From positions 1 through 57,488 of the forward strand of contig NZ_JAPZSU010000004.1 of NCBI RefSeq assembly GCF_027531905.1: 57,488 nucleotides of DNA. The letters run 5' to 3'. The translations under genes were made by a program, and so were the position numbers. The notes beneath the pieces were generated by a model. It was not told where the DNA came from and did no database searches. It worked only from the letters and a program-made list of their open reading frames with translations. How positions within the stretch are numbered: position 1 is the first letter of the stretch; each line of letters opens with the position of its first letter. Shown here one piece after another: positions 46,653 through 55,030 of this stretch. The stretch is from Flavobacterium sp. (lineage in GTDB: Bacteria; Bacteroidota; Bacteroidia; Flavobacteriales; Flavobacteriaceae).

Positions 46653-48194
46653 ATGGCAAAACAAGAAGATTTATTTAAGAATGTAGTTTCGCACGCAAAA
46701 GAGTATGGATTTATTTTTCCGTCAAGCGAAATATACGATGGTTTAAGTGCAGTATATGATTATGCACAAAACGGTGTAGAATTAAAAAAGAACATACGCG
46801 AATATTGGTGGAAATCGATGGTACAAATGAACGAGAACATTGTAGGTCTCGACGCTGCCATTTTGATGCATCCAACCACTTGGAAGGCTTCAGGCCACGT
46901 TGATGCTTTTAATGACCCATTGATTGATAACAAAGACTCTAAAAGAAGATACCGTGCCGATGTTTTGATTGAAGATTATGCCGAAAAACTAAATATTAAG
47001 GCTAAAAAAGAAATCGAAAAGGCAAAAGTTCGTTTTGGAGAGGCTTTCAATGAACAAGAATTCATTACGACCAATCCAAGAGTAGTAGAATATTTAGCCA
47101 AAGAAAGAGAAATTCTTGAAAGAATGGGACGTTCTTTGGGTAATGGTGATTTAGAGGATGTAAAAGCTTTAATCGAAGAATTAGAAATTGCGTGTCCAGA
47201 ATCAGGTTCTCGGAATTGGACCGAAGTACGTCAATTCAACTTGATGTTTGGTACCAAATTAGGTGCTTCTGCTGATACGGCAATGGATTTATATTTGCGT
47301 CCAGAAACGGCTCAAGGAATTTTTGTGAATTTCTTGAATGTTCAAAAATCAGGTAGAATGAAAGTTCCTTTTGGAATTGCACAAACAGGAAAAGCTTTCA
47401 GAAACGAAATCGTAGCCAGACAATTCATCTTCCGTATGCGTGAATTTGAACAAATGGAAATGCAATTTTTTGTACGTCCAGGAGAAGAAATGCAATGGTA
47501 CGAACACTGGAAAGCTACTCGTTTGAAATGGCATTTATCGCTTGGTTTAGGAGCAGAAAGATACCGTTTTCATGACCACGAAAAATTAGCACATTACGCT
47601 AATGCTGCTGCAGATATCGAATTTGAATTCCCTTTTGGTTTCAAAGAATTGGAAGGAATTCACTCAAGAACCGATTTCGATTTGAAAGCACACGAAGAAT
47701 ATTCAGGTAGAAAATTACAATATTTTGATGCCGAATTGAATCAAAATTATGTTCCTTACGTAGTTGAAACTTCAGTTGGTTTGGACAGAATGTTCTTGGC
47801 AGTTTTTGCTACTTCTTTAAAAGAAGAAACGCTAGAAGACGGTTCAACAAGAACAGTACTAAAATTACCAGCGGTTTTAGCACCAACTAAAGCAGCTATT
47901 TTACCTTTAGTGAAAAAAGACGGTTTACCAGAAATTGCCAAACAAATCATTGAAGATTTACGATGGGATTTCAACGTGTCTTACGATGAAAAAGATGCAG
48001 TAGGAAGACGTTATAGAAGACAAGATGCCTTGGGAACACCTTTCTGTATCACCGTAGACCATCAAACCGCAGAAGATCAAACGGTAACCATTCGTCATAG
48101 AGATACAATGAAACAAGACCGTGTAGCTATTGCAGATTTAAAAGCTATCATCGAAAATGAAGTATCGATGAAAAACTGGTTGATGAAGATGTAA
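46653..48194 (+). CDS. glyS: Glycyl-tRNA synthetase (alpha2 type)
   Basis: Attaches glycine to its tRNA. The 513-residue single-chain class II synthetase shows YDGLSAVYDYAQNGVELKKN, the motif 2 region QTGKAFRNEIVARQFIFRMREFEQME and motif 3 ETSVGLDRMFLAV, plus a C-terminal anticodon-binding domain. This is the dimeric form of archaea, eukaryotes and many bacteria rather than the GlyQ/GlyS tetramer. Its final 118 bases (48077-48194) are repeated, with silent differences, at 53036-53153. Confidence 0.96.
   Translation: MAKQEDLFKNVVSHAKEYGFIFPSSEIYDGLSAVYDYAQNGVELKKNIREYWWKSMVQMNENIVGLDAAILMHPTTWKASGHVDAFNDPLIDNKDSKRRYRADVLIEDYAEKLNIKAKKEIEKAKVRFGEAFNEQEFITTNPRVVEYLAKEREILERMGRSLGNGDLEDVKALIEELEIACPESGSRNWTEVRQFNLMFGTKLGASADTAMDLYLRPETAQGIFVNFLNVQKSGRMKVPFGIAQTGKAFRNEIVARQFIFRMREFEQMEMQFFVRPGEEMQWYEHWKATRLKWHLSLGLGAERYRFHDHEKLAHYANAAADIEFEFPFGFKELEGIHSRTDFDLKAHEEYSGRKLQYFDAELNQNYVPYVVETSVGLDRMFLAVFATSLKEETLEDGSTRTVLKLPAVLAPTKAAILPLVKKDGLPEIAKQIIEDLRWDFNVSYDEKDAVGRRYRRQDALGTPFCITVDHQTAEDQTVTIRHRDTMKQDRVAIADLKAIIENEVSMKNWLMKM
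48077..48194 (+). repeat. 118-bp direct repeat, copy 1 (3' end of glyS)
   Basis: Identical to 53036-53153 at 108 of 118 positions. The match begins at TCAAAC and ends exactly at the stop codon. Nine of the ten differences are silent and one changes D to G. Together the copies bracket the lipoprotein island. Confidence 0.9.
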
Positions 48195-48218
48195 AAAATT
48201 TTAAAAATGCATATAAAG

Positions 48219-48249
48219 CTCCTTGTTTTTTTCAACAAGGAGTTTTTTT
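48219..48249 (+). terminator. Intrinsic terminator after glyS
   Basis: CTCCTTG/CAAGGAG pairs around a short loop and is followed by seven T. Confidence 0.75.
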
Positions 48250-48405
48250 GTACATAATATCTTAAAAACAACTCTTATTTCTTATTCTTTTGGCTATTTT
48301 TGTTAATTATTATGTAAAAATTAAAATATGATTTATAACAAATTATCATTCCACTTCTTTTTTCAGAATCAACTTTTAAAATTACCGCCTCATCTTAGGT
48401 GGAAA

Positions 48406-50007
48406 ATGGTAAAAATCGTAGCAGTTTTGTTTTTTTCAATATTTCTCTCTTGCCAAACAGAGGAGGATTTAGAAGTACCCAATGCTATTGCTGAAACTTA
48501 CAAAAGTGATATACAGCACTATTTGAGTAGTATTCCAACAAACCAACAAGAGGGAACTTTATTTACGGGTAACGATTTAAAAAACACCATTGATTATCAA
48601 AGTATAGCAGCGATTAAACTCAACGATATACAAACCCTTTTGATTGCAAATCTGGGTAATGTAACTAATAATGATAAAGCAAAGACCACTAAAATTGTTT
48701 TTTATCTTCAAAAGAAAAGGATTACGAATGCGAAAATAGTTACTTTCGAAAATGCATTTTCGGATTACAATAGTACTATTAAGTACATGCTGAACAATGA
48801 AAATGAGGCGATAACATATTCAGGAAAAGTGACAATACACTCAGTTGAAGGTAGATTTGAATTTTCTGGAGACTTAGATCAAGGACGGTTAAAAGCACAT
48901 TCTAGAGCGTTTCGTAAAAAAGATCTTACCAATAAAAGTGATAAGTATTGTACTTATTGGTATAGAGTAGATAGTATTAATGGACAAGTTGTTGCTATCA
49001 CTTTTTTGTTTAAAACTTGTGAAACCGACACACAAGATGGCAGTGGTCACGGGGATGGTACAAGTACAGGAGATTGGGCTATATTTCCTGCAACACCTAT
49101 TGATAAGCAAAAGCTTACCCACATAGAGCCCAGTGGAATAATAACCATCTACCAATATAAGGCAAATGGGGATCGATGGGATATTATCAATGTCACTATC
49201 CCAGAGAATGCCGTAATAATATATACACCTCATAGTCAATTACAAAGTGTACCAATGCCTCAACACCAGCAAGTAGTTGTTGGTAGCCAATTTATCTATC
49301 AATACAATTCCTATGCTGGGACATGGGTAGGACAGCCGAAAGAAATAATAATTGACACTTGTGCTGGGATAAAGAAACTGATTTCAAGTATTGCGGTAGA
49401 TACAGAATTTACTACTGCTGTTTCAAGTATTAAAGCTGCCGCCAGTGCGGATGGCTTTGAGCATAGTATCACTTTGGGCAAAGATAGTAATGGAAAAATA
49501 ACGCAAGCTCCCATGAATAATGGCACATCACAGTATTTAGTAAAAGTAAACACAACTTGGGCGGGAGCTTTTGCAGCTATTCATAACCATCCTAATGGTA
49601 CGCCAATGTCAGCAGGAGATATATATGCAGCGGTAAAACTGAACACGTTACGTCCCGATTTTACCACTACATTTTTAGTCCTACCAGACGGCTCGATGTA
49701 TGCTTTAGTGGTAACCGATTTAGAAGCTGCCAAAGCCTTTGTTACTAATTATCCAGCAGATGTTATTGGGAATAATAGTCCTGAATTTCCAAACTTTATA
49801 TTTGACCAGATAGAGGCAATTCAGACTTCAGACATGACCTATACTAGTATCGAAGGTAAAACTAAAGCAATTTCAATTATTTTGGACAAATACAATTCTG
49901 GAATAACGTTACTAAAACAAGATAGCAATGGAAATTTTAATCCAATTAAAATGGAAGAAACCGTGCAAAATGGCAACACAATTTATACTCCAAAACCTTG
50001 TAATTAA
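48406..50007 (+). CDS. Surface lipoprotein with C-terminal JAB/MPN-like metallopeptidase domain (possible effector)
   Basis: I choose ATG 48406 (533 residues), which gives a lipoprotein signal peptide (lipobox IFLSC, C16). An in-frame ATG at 48328 would add 26 residues. After the cysteine comes QTEED, resembling the acidic lipoprotein export signal for surface display in Flavobacteria. The middle region is not recognised. The C-terminal part (about 330-450) has the JAMM pattern E352 (FEHSITLG), H393 and H395 (IHNHPNGTP) and D405 (SAGDIYAA), typical of JAB metallopeptidases including polymorphic-toxin domains. Seven small lipoprotein genes follow directly. Toxin function is inference; a housekeeping surface protease is possible. 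Confidence 0.7.
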   Translation: MVKIVAVLFFSIFLSCQTEEDLEVPNAIAETYKSDIQHYLSSIPTNQQEGTLFTGNDLKNTIDYQSIAAIKLNDIQTLLIANLGNVTNNDKAKTTKIVFYLQKKRITNAKIVTFENAFSDYNSTIKYMLNNENEAITYSGKVTIHSVEGRFEFSGDLDQGRLKAHSRAFRKKDLTNKSDKYCTYWYRVDSINGQVVAITFLFKTCETDTQDGSGHGDGTSTGDWAIFPATPIDKQKLTHIEPSGIITIYQYKANGDRWDIINVTIPENAVIIYTPHSQLQSVPMPQHQQVVVGSQFIYQYNSYAGTWVGQPKEIIIDTCAGIKKLISSIAVDTEFTTAVSSIKAAASADGFEHSITLGKDSNGKITQAPMNNGTSQYLVKVNTTWAGAFAAIHNHPNGTPMSAGDIYAAVKLNTLRPDFTTTFLVLPDGSMYALVVTDLEAAKAFVTNYPADVIGNNSPEFPNFIFDQIEAIQTSDMTYTSIEGKTKAISIILDKYNSGITLLKQDSNGNFNPIKMEETVQNGNTIYTPKPCN

Positions 50008-50015
50008 TACTAAAA

Positions 50016-50453
50016 ATGAAAAAAATGAAAAATATACTTAGAACTTTCGCTCTTTTATTTATTTTAATAAACAATAGCTGCAAAGCGCAACAAATGGTTC
50101 AAACAACAAATGATGTTTATCAATTAAAAACAAATGAACAGCAATTTATTAATAAACCTCTGAAAAATCTTCTCAAAGAAATAAAACCCGAAATAAAAAC
50201 AGGATATGCAAGTAATGATAATCCATTCTTTTTCAGATTTAAATTTATAACTCATGACCAACAGAAAAAGAAAAAGAAAGAAGGAAGTTGGGAAGATCAA
50301 GTATCTCTATACGTTTATGTCAAAGATCCAATAGATTGGAAATGGGAAAAAAGACCTAAAGAAATTGGGCTGTCTTGGACAAAAGAAGATGCAGAAAAAT
50401 ACGGCAACCTTACCGTAATTAGGATAAAAGTAATTAGCCCGCCCAAAGATTAA
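50016..50453 (+). CDS. Small lipoprotein, tandem family member 1
   Basis: 145 residues; lipobox INNSC followed by KAQQMVQTT, with no acidic export signal, so probably periplasm-facing. The shared core is LKTNEQQFINKPL, LLKEIKPEIK and a C-terminal WTKEDAEKYGNLTVIRIKV. A lysine-rich insert (about residues 86-92) is unique to this copy. It starts nine bases after the JAB lipoprotein, probably in the same transcript. The family is not one I recognise; an immunity or partner role is inferred only from context. Confidence 0.75.
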   Translation: MKKMKNILRTFALLFILINNSCKAQQMVQTTNDVYQLKTNEQQFINKPLKNLLKEIKPEIKTGYASNDNPFFFRFKFITHDQQKKKKKEGSWEDQVSLYVYVKDPIDWKWEKRPKEIGLSWTKEDAEKYGNLTVIRIKVISPPKD

Positions 50454-50457
50454 ATTA

Positions 50458-50868
50458 ATGAAAAACGTATTACATTTTCTAGGTTCTCTAGTTTTTTTAA
50501 TCAATTCTAGCTGTAAAGCGCAACAAATGGTACAAACCACCGCAGATGTTCCAAAACTAAAAACAAATGAACAACAGTTCATCAACAAACCATTAAAAAA
50601 ATTATTGGACGAGATAAAGCCAGAAATAAAAATTGCCTACGGTAATATAGGTGACCCTAGCTATTTTTCCTTTAGATTTATAGATACAGAAGAAATTAAA
50701 CGTATACCCTTAGGAAGTGCATTGGGTTTGTATGTGTATGTTAAAGAACCGTTGGAATGGTATTTTGAAAAAAGAGAGAAAGGAAAAGAATACCAATGGA
50801 CAAAAGAAGATGTAGAAAAATATGGTAATTTAACCGTTATTCGAATAAAAATAGGCGGTAAGTATTAG
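50458..50868 (+). CDS. Small lipoprotein, tandem family member 2
   Basis: 136 residues with lipobox INSSCKAQQ. It shares the N-terminal two thirds of the family. Its middle (YGNIGDPSYFSFRFIDTEEIKR) and C-terminal half (YVYVKEPLEWYFEKREKGKEYQWTKED) are nearly identical to member 6 but differ from members 3-5. It ends IKIGGKY. It begins four bases after member 1. Function unknown. Confidence 0.75.
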   Translation: MKNVLHFLGSLVFLINSSCKAQQMVQTTADVPKLKTNEQQFINKPLKKLLDEIKPEIKIAYGNIGDPSYFSFRFIDTEEIKRIPLGSALGLYVYVKEPLEWYFEKREKGKEYQWTKEDVEKYGNLTVIRIKIGGKY

Positions 50869-50957
50869 TGTATTACTTGGTTAATTTCGTTCGTATATGG
50901 CAATATCAAATCCTTTGATAAATCTCAAAGTTAGTATTAATATTAAAATTTAGAGTC

Positions 50958-51374
50958 ATGAAAAACGCATTACATGTTCTAGCCTCGTTTGTACTTTTAA
51001 TCAATTATAGCTGTAAATCGCAACAAATGGTGCAAACCACCGCAGATGTTCCAAAACTTAAAACAAATGAGCAACAGTTCATCAATAAACCACTAAAATA
51101 TTTATTAAAAGAGTTAAAGCCTGAAATAAAAACGGCAGGGGTAACTAATGAAGAGGGGTATTCTTATTTTGGATTTAACTTTTTACCATTAGAAGAACAG
51201 AGAAAGGGTCTTGGGAGTCGAGAGGACAAAGTGTCCTTATATATTTATGTAAACGGTCAAGTAGATTGGGATTATGAAAAAAGACCAAAGGGACAAGAAT
51301 TAAATTGGACAAAGGAAGATATTCAAAAATATGAAAATCTTATTGTAAAAAGGATTAAAGTTATTTATGATTAG
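50958..51374 (+). CDS. Small lipoprotein, tandem family member 3
   Basis: 138 residues, lipobox INYSCKSQQ. The variable middle is TNEEGYSYFGFNFLPLEEQRKGLGSREDKVSLY and the end is YVNGQVDWDYEKRPKGQELNWTKEDIQKYENLIVKRIKVIYD. The preceding 89-base spacer, with the palindrome TATCAAATCCTTTGATA (50904-50920), recurs before member 5. Function unknown. Confidence 0.75.
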   Translation: MKNALHVLASFVLLINYSCKSQQMVQTTADVPKLKTNEQQFINKPLKYLLKELKPEIKTAGVTNEEGYSYFGFNFLPLEEQRKGLGSREDKVSLYIYVNGQVDWDYEKRPKGQELNWTKEDIQKYENLIVKRIKVIYD

Positions 51375-51423
51375 GAATAAATAGTCAAAATTAGGACTTG
51401 TTGTTTTCATTAATTTTAAAATC

Positions 51424-51843
51424 ATGAAAAACGTATTATATTTTCTTATTTCTCTAGTTTTTTTAATAAATTCTAGCTGCAAAGCACAACAAGTAGTACA
51501 AACCACAGCCGATGTTCCAAAACTAAAAACAAATGAACAACAGTTCATCAATAAACCGCTAAAACTTTTATTAAAAGAGATTAAACCTGAAATAAAAACG
51601 GCATGGGTAACCAATGAAGAAGGCTATTCTTACTTCTCATTTAGATTTACAACATTGGAAGAACAAAAATGGAATATTGGGACTAAAGAAGATAAGATAG
51701 TCTTGTATGTTTATGTAAACGGCCAAGTAGATTGGGATTACGAAAAAAGACCAAAAGGACAAGAATTGAATTGGACAAAAGAAGATTTAGAGAAATATGG
51801 TAATTTAACCGCTATTCGAATAAAAATAGGTGGTAAGTATTAA
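51424..51843 (+). CDS. Small lipoprotein, tandem family member 4 (mosaic)
   Basis: 139 residues, lipobox INSSCKAQQ. Its middle and NGQVDWDYEKRPKGQELNWT stretch match member 3, but its last 20 residues (DLEKYGNLTAIRIKIGGKY) and the DNA just after its stop match member 2. It therefore looks like a recombinant between those two types. The spacer before it (TTGTTTTCATTAATTTTAAA) recurs before member 6. Confidence 0.75.
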   Translation: MKNVLYFLISLVFLINSSCKAQQVVQTTADVPKLKTNEQQFINKPLKLLLKEIKPEIKTAWVTNEEGYSYFSFRFTTLEEQKWNIGTKEDKIVLYVYVNGQVDWDYEKRPKGQELNWTKEDLEKYGNLTAIRIKIGGKY

Positions 51844-51929
51844 CGTATGACTTGGTTAATCTCGTTCATATATGGCAATATCAAATCCTTTGATAAATCT
51901 CAAAGTTAGTATTGTTAAAATTTAGATTC

Positions 51930-52355
51930 ATGAAAAACGTATTACACATTCTAGTTTCTCTAGTTTTTTTAATCAATTATGGCTGTAAAGCACAGCAACT
52001 AGTACAAACCACAGCCGATGTTCAAAAACTAAAAACAAATGAACAACAGTTCATCAATAAACCTCTAAAATATTTGTTAAAAGAGTTAAAGCCTGAAATA
52101 AAAACCGCATGGGTTACCAATGAAGAAGGATATTCTTATTTTTCATTTAGATTTATAACATTAGAAAAACAGAGGAAGGGACTTGAGAGTCGAGAAGACA
52201 AAGTATCCTTACATGTGTATGTCAAGGAGCAAATAGTAGATTTGGATTTTGAAAAAAGGCTTAAAGAGAAAGACAATACGTTAACAAATGAATTTATTCA
52301 AAAACATAAAAATCTTATTGTACAAAGAATCAAAGTTTATTATCCGAAGGAGTAA
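51930..52355 (+). CDS. Small lipoprotein, tandem family member 5
   Basis: I start at the ATG 51930 (MKNVLHILVSL, 141 residues) because this matches all paralogues; a TTG six codons upstream is unlikely. Lipobox INYGCKAQQ. The middle resembles member 3 (SREDKVSLH), while the end is the most diverged (DFEKRLKEKDNTLTNEFIQKHKNLIVQRIKVYYPKE), lacking the usual WTKED. Function unknown. Confidence 0.72.
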   Translation: MKNVLHILVSLVFLINYGCKAQQLVQTTADVQKLKTNEQQFINKPLKYLLKELKPEIKTAWVTNEEGYSYFSFRFITLEKQRKGLESREDKVSLHVYVKEQIVDLDFEKRLKEKDNTLTNEFIQKHKNLIVQRIKVYYPKE

Positions 52356-52396
52356 ATAACTTAATTGAATTTATTGTTTTCATTAATTTTAAAATT

Positions 52397-52810
52397 ATGA
52401 AAAACGTATTACATTTTCTAGCTTCTCTAGTTTTTTTAATCAATTACAGCTGCAAAGCACAGCAACTAGTACAAACTACCGCCGATGTTCAAAAACTTAA
52501 AACAAATGAGCAACAATTTATTAATAAACCTCTAAAAGACCTTCTCAAAGAGATTAAACCAGAAATAAAAACGGCCTTTGGAAATATAGGAGATCCTTGT
52601 TTTTTTTCTTTTAGATTTATAGATCCAGAAGAAATTAAACGTAGGTCTTTGGAAAACCCTTCTGTGGGATTATATGTATATGTTAAGGAACCGTTGGAAT
52701 GGTATTTTGAAAAAAGAGAAAAAGGAAAAGAATACCAATGGACAAAAGAAGATTTAGAAAAATATGGAAATTTAACCGTTATTCGAATAAAAGTTATTGG
52801 TAAAGATTAG
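52397..52810 (+). CDS. Small lipoprotein, tandem family member 6
   Basis: 137 residues, lipobox INYSCKAQQ. It is close to member 2 through FGNIGDPCFFSFRFIDPEEIKR and YVKEPLEWYFEKREKGKEYQWTKED, but ends IKVIGKD. It is the last intact member before the broken fusion copy. Function unknown. Confidence 0.75.
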   Translation: MKNVLHFLASLVFLINYSCKAQQLVQTTADVQKLKTNEQQFINKPLKDLLKEIKPEIKTAFGNIGDPCFFSFRFIDPEEIKRRSLENPSVGLYVYVKEPLEWYFEKREKGKEYQWTKEDLEKYGNLTVIRIKVIGKD

Positions 52811-52889
52811 AAGTAGTATGCTTTGCTTTTGATTTATAAATGTATAATAGGAATAATCTCTAAATATAGTTGCTTACAAAAAATACAAA

Positions 52890-53153
52890 ATGATGAAAAA
52901 AGCATTAAAAATTATCGTAGCCTTACTATTTATGACTACTTATAGCTGTAAAGCGCAACAAATGGTTCAGACAACCAAAGATGTTTATAAATTAAAAACA
53001 AATGAGCAACAGTTCATCAACAAACCACTGACGAGTCAAACCGTAACCATTCGCCACAGAGACACGATGAAACAAGGCCGTGTAGCTATTGCTGACTTAA
53101 AAGCCATCATCGAAAATGAAGTATCGATGAAAAACTGGTTGATGAAAATGTAA
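52890..53153 (+). pseudogene. Broken lipoprotein family member 7 fused in frame to a glyS 3' end
   Basis: The first 48 residues are a normal family start (signal peptide, lipobox TTYSC, KAQQMVQTTKDVYKLKTNE, FINKPL), closest to member 1 in the DVY segment. The frame then passes after three bases into SQTVTIRHRDTMKQGRVAIA and on to NWLMKM, the exact C-terminus of glycyl-tRNA synthetase. The result is an 87-residue chimera that most likely has no function. The junction is at about 53030-53036. Confidence 0.88.
53036..53153 (+). repeat. 118-bp direct repeat, copy 2 (displaced glyS 3' end)
   Basis: The partner of 48077-48194, 91.5 percent identical, ending at the same stop codon. The near-exclusive third-position differences show that this sequence evolved as a functional glyS end before arriving in its present place. 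Confidence 0.9.
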
Positions 53154-53173
53154 TCACATATCTATTTATAAAA

Positions 53174-53205
53174 AGAAAGGCTTCTCAAATCGAGAAGCCT
53201 TTGTT
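53174..53205. terminator. Bidirectional terminator
   Basis: AAAGGCTTCTC/GAGAAGCCTTT is a perfect stem with an AAATC loop, 20 bases after the displaced glyS end and just before the end of the convergent DUF3575 gene. It could be the ancestral glyS terminator. Confidence 0.75.
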
Positions 53206-53209
53206 GTAT

Positions 53210-53713
53210 TTAATTAAATCTGTAACCAAAAGTAATGCCACCTCGACCAACTATTTTATAATTAATATCTGAACCATTAAAAAGATTGCGGCCAATTCCA
53301 CCATTGATTTCAAAGATAAATCCTTTTTTGGTAATCCATTTTCCTCCTAAACCAAATCCTAATGCGAAATCAATACCATTTGAATTTTCTATAGGGCTGT
53401 CGCTTTCGTAGTTATTTAGCATGCCAAAGCCCTCTGCGAAAAAACCTGCTGCTGGCTTTTTGCCAAAATAATAACGATAGTATGGGGTAAACATGAGTTT
53501 TATGTCAATGTAGTTAGCTAATGGTAAAAACAAAGAAGCACCAAAGGCAGATTCCTCATTAAGAACTCTTTCATAACTTACTTCTAAAGCTTCTGCTATT
53601 AGGTAAGCAGCGTTTATTTTTAATTCATTTTTCTTAAATGAAACGGGTTCCGTTTCTTGAGCAATTCCTGACATTGAGAAACCTAATACCAACAATACTA
53701 GTATTTTTTTCAT
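53210..53713 (-). CDS. DUF3575-type outer membrane beta-barrel protein
   Basis: A 167-residue protein with a signal peptide (residues 1-18, ending SGIAQ). Alternating hydrophobic strands follow, typical of a small outer-membrane barrel, with FKKNELKINAAYLIAEALEVSYER and a C-terminal FGYRFN ending in an aromatic-rich strand. The start and spacing fit the DUF3575 family. Function unknown. It converges on the island end and is a single gene. Confidence 0.75.
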   Translation of the reverse strand: MKKILVLLVLGFSMSGIAQETEPVSFKKNELKINAAYLIAEALEVSYERVLNEESAFGASLFLPLANYIDIKLMFTPYYRYYFGKKPAAGFFAEGFGMLNNYESDSPIENSNGIDFALGFGLGGKWITKKGFIFEINGGIGRNLFNGSDINYKIVGRGGITFGYRFN

Positions 53714-54055
53714 AAGTGTAAGATGTTTTTTAGTTTTTCAAATGTAAGAAAAAAATGTAAGTTCAATAATTATGCTTTTGTTTTTTCATATTTTTTGCTA
53801 TTCTTTTTCAAGTGCCATAATTAACAGGGTACACTGATGCAGTTCATCGGATTTTTTTGCATTTCATCTGTTTCTATCAACATTCTAAAGGTTTGTTTTA
53901 ACAAAATGAAGGAAAGAAAAAGGATTACAGTAATTTTAAAAGTCTAAATTGTGATTTTTGTTTAAAATGGTACTTTTGTTTACTATCAAATTATTCCCAA
54001 AAAAAGATTTAGAATTTAGACAACCGACTTCTAAACTGAATATAAGCGTTGTTGA
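53714..54055. other. Intergenic region between the DUF3575 and LytTR genes
   Basis: These 342 bases contain the divergent promoters, including the LytTR promoter listed separately. Apart from AT-rich DNA I see no gene remnant, RNA gene or strong repeat. Confidence 0.55.
53949..53978 (+). promoter_or_regulatory. Promoter of the LytTR regulator gene
   Basis: TTG (53949-53951) and a perfect -7 box TACTTTTG (53971-53978) are 19 bases apart. The start codon follows 77 bases after the -7 box. Confidence 0.5.
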
Positions 54056-54856
54056 ATGAGTTTTACCTATATTATTATTGACGATTCACAAGAGAGTGCT
54101 TTACAAACCAAAGCTACGGCTGATGGAATTTCAGGCTTAGAATTTCTAGGAATGGCATTTACACTTGAAGAAGGATTGAATTTAGTACTAGAAAAAAAAC
54201 CTCATCTTATTTTCTTAGAAATTGTCCCATCAGACAAAAAAAGTAATCTATCCCTGTCATTTATAAGTGAGTTACATCGATTTTTATCTATTTTACCAGA
54301 AGTCATTATAACTACTACCAAAAAAGACTGGGCTTTTGAAGCAATAGACTATGGTGTTTTTGATTATTATTTAAAACCTGTGCAAGGCATCAAAATAGTA
54401 AAATCGATTCATAAATTAAAAAAAAAGGCCTGTTCGGGAGTACCAATTCAAAACACTCATGCTGAGCAAAAAAAAAATTCACCACCAGTGACTAGCCTAA
54501 CACCTAAACCATTAATCATTTGTATTAAATCCTACGGTGACTATCGCTACATCAATGCCGATACTATTTGCTATTTTAAGGCCGATAATAATTCTACGGA
54601 TATTCATTTACAATCTGGCGAAATGATAACAGCGTTCAAAACATTAAAACATTTCGAATCAATTTTAACTTTTCCCTTCATTCGCATCCATAATAGTTAC
54701 ATCGTAAACCGTAAGTTTATTTCCCGAATTCAAATGGGTAACTCCCTGTGTTTCATTAAGAATAACACTACAAAGCTGCCGTTTTCGAAGTCCTATAAAA
54801 CTAATATTGACCTAATTATTTCTGATTTTTCCAAAGAAAATTATGTAGAAATCTGA
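54056..54856 (+). CDS. LytTR-family response regulator with atypical receiver
   Basis: A 266-residue regulator. The receiver-like domain (1-120) keeps the acidic pair D9/D10, T87 or T88 and K107 (YYLKP), but the phosphoacceptor aspartate is replaced by E55 (HLIFLEIVPS). The LytTR DNA-binding domain (about 155-262) shows KSYGDYRYINADTICYFKAD and FPFIRIHNSYIVNRKFI. Ordinary phosphorylation is therefore doubtful; glutamate may mimic the active state. A TPR histidine kinase lies about 460 bases downstream, with a small peptide gene between. Confidence 0.87.
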   Translation: MSFTYIIIDDSQESALQTKATADGISGLEFLGMAFTLEEGLNLVLEKKPHLIFLEIVPSDKKSNLSLSFISELHRFLSILPEVIITTTKKDWAFEAIDYGVFDYYLKPVQGIKIVKSIHKLKKKACSGVPIQNTHAEQKKNSPPVTSLTPKPLIICIKSYGDYRYINADTICYFKADNNSTDIHLQSGEMITAFKTLKHFESILTFPFIRIHNSYIVNRKFISRIQMGNSLCFIKNNTTKLPFSKSYKTNIDLIISDFSKENYVEI

Positions 54857-55030
54857 TAATCAGTAGATTTACTCAATATTGAATAGTACTTACTAACAAA
54901 TGACTATATTCTACCAAAAAAGGGGTTTTTGTGTAGGAAAAATTCCGTGTGGCTACTTAGATTTACAAAACTATTCCGAACATTATCGGAAAGAAACGTA
55001 AAATCAAATTAAAACATAAAGCCACAAATT

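Noticed and set aside
50016..53153. Regularly spaced repeats suggesting a CRISPR array
   Set aside because: Spacing is over 400 bases and the repeats are coding sequences of paralogous lipoproteins with silent divergence; no short identical repeats with unique spacers exist anywhere in the window.
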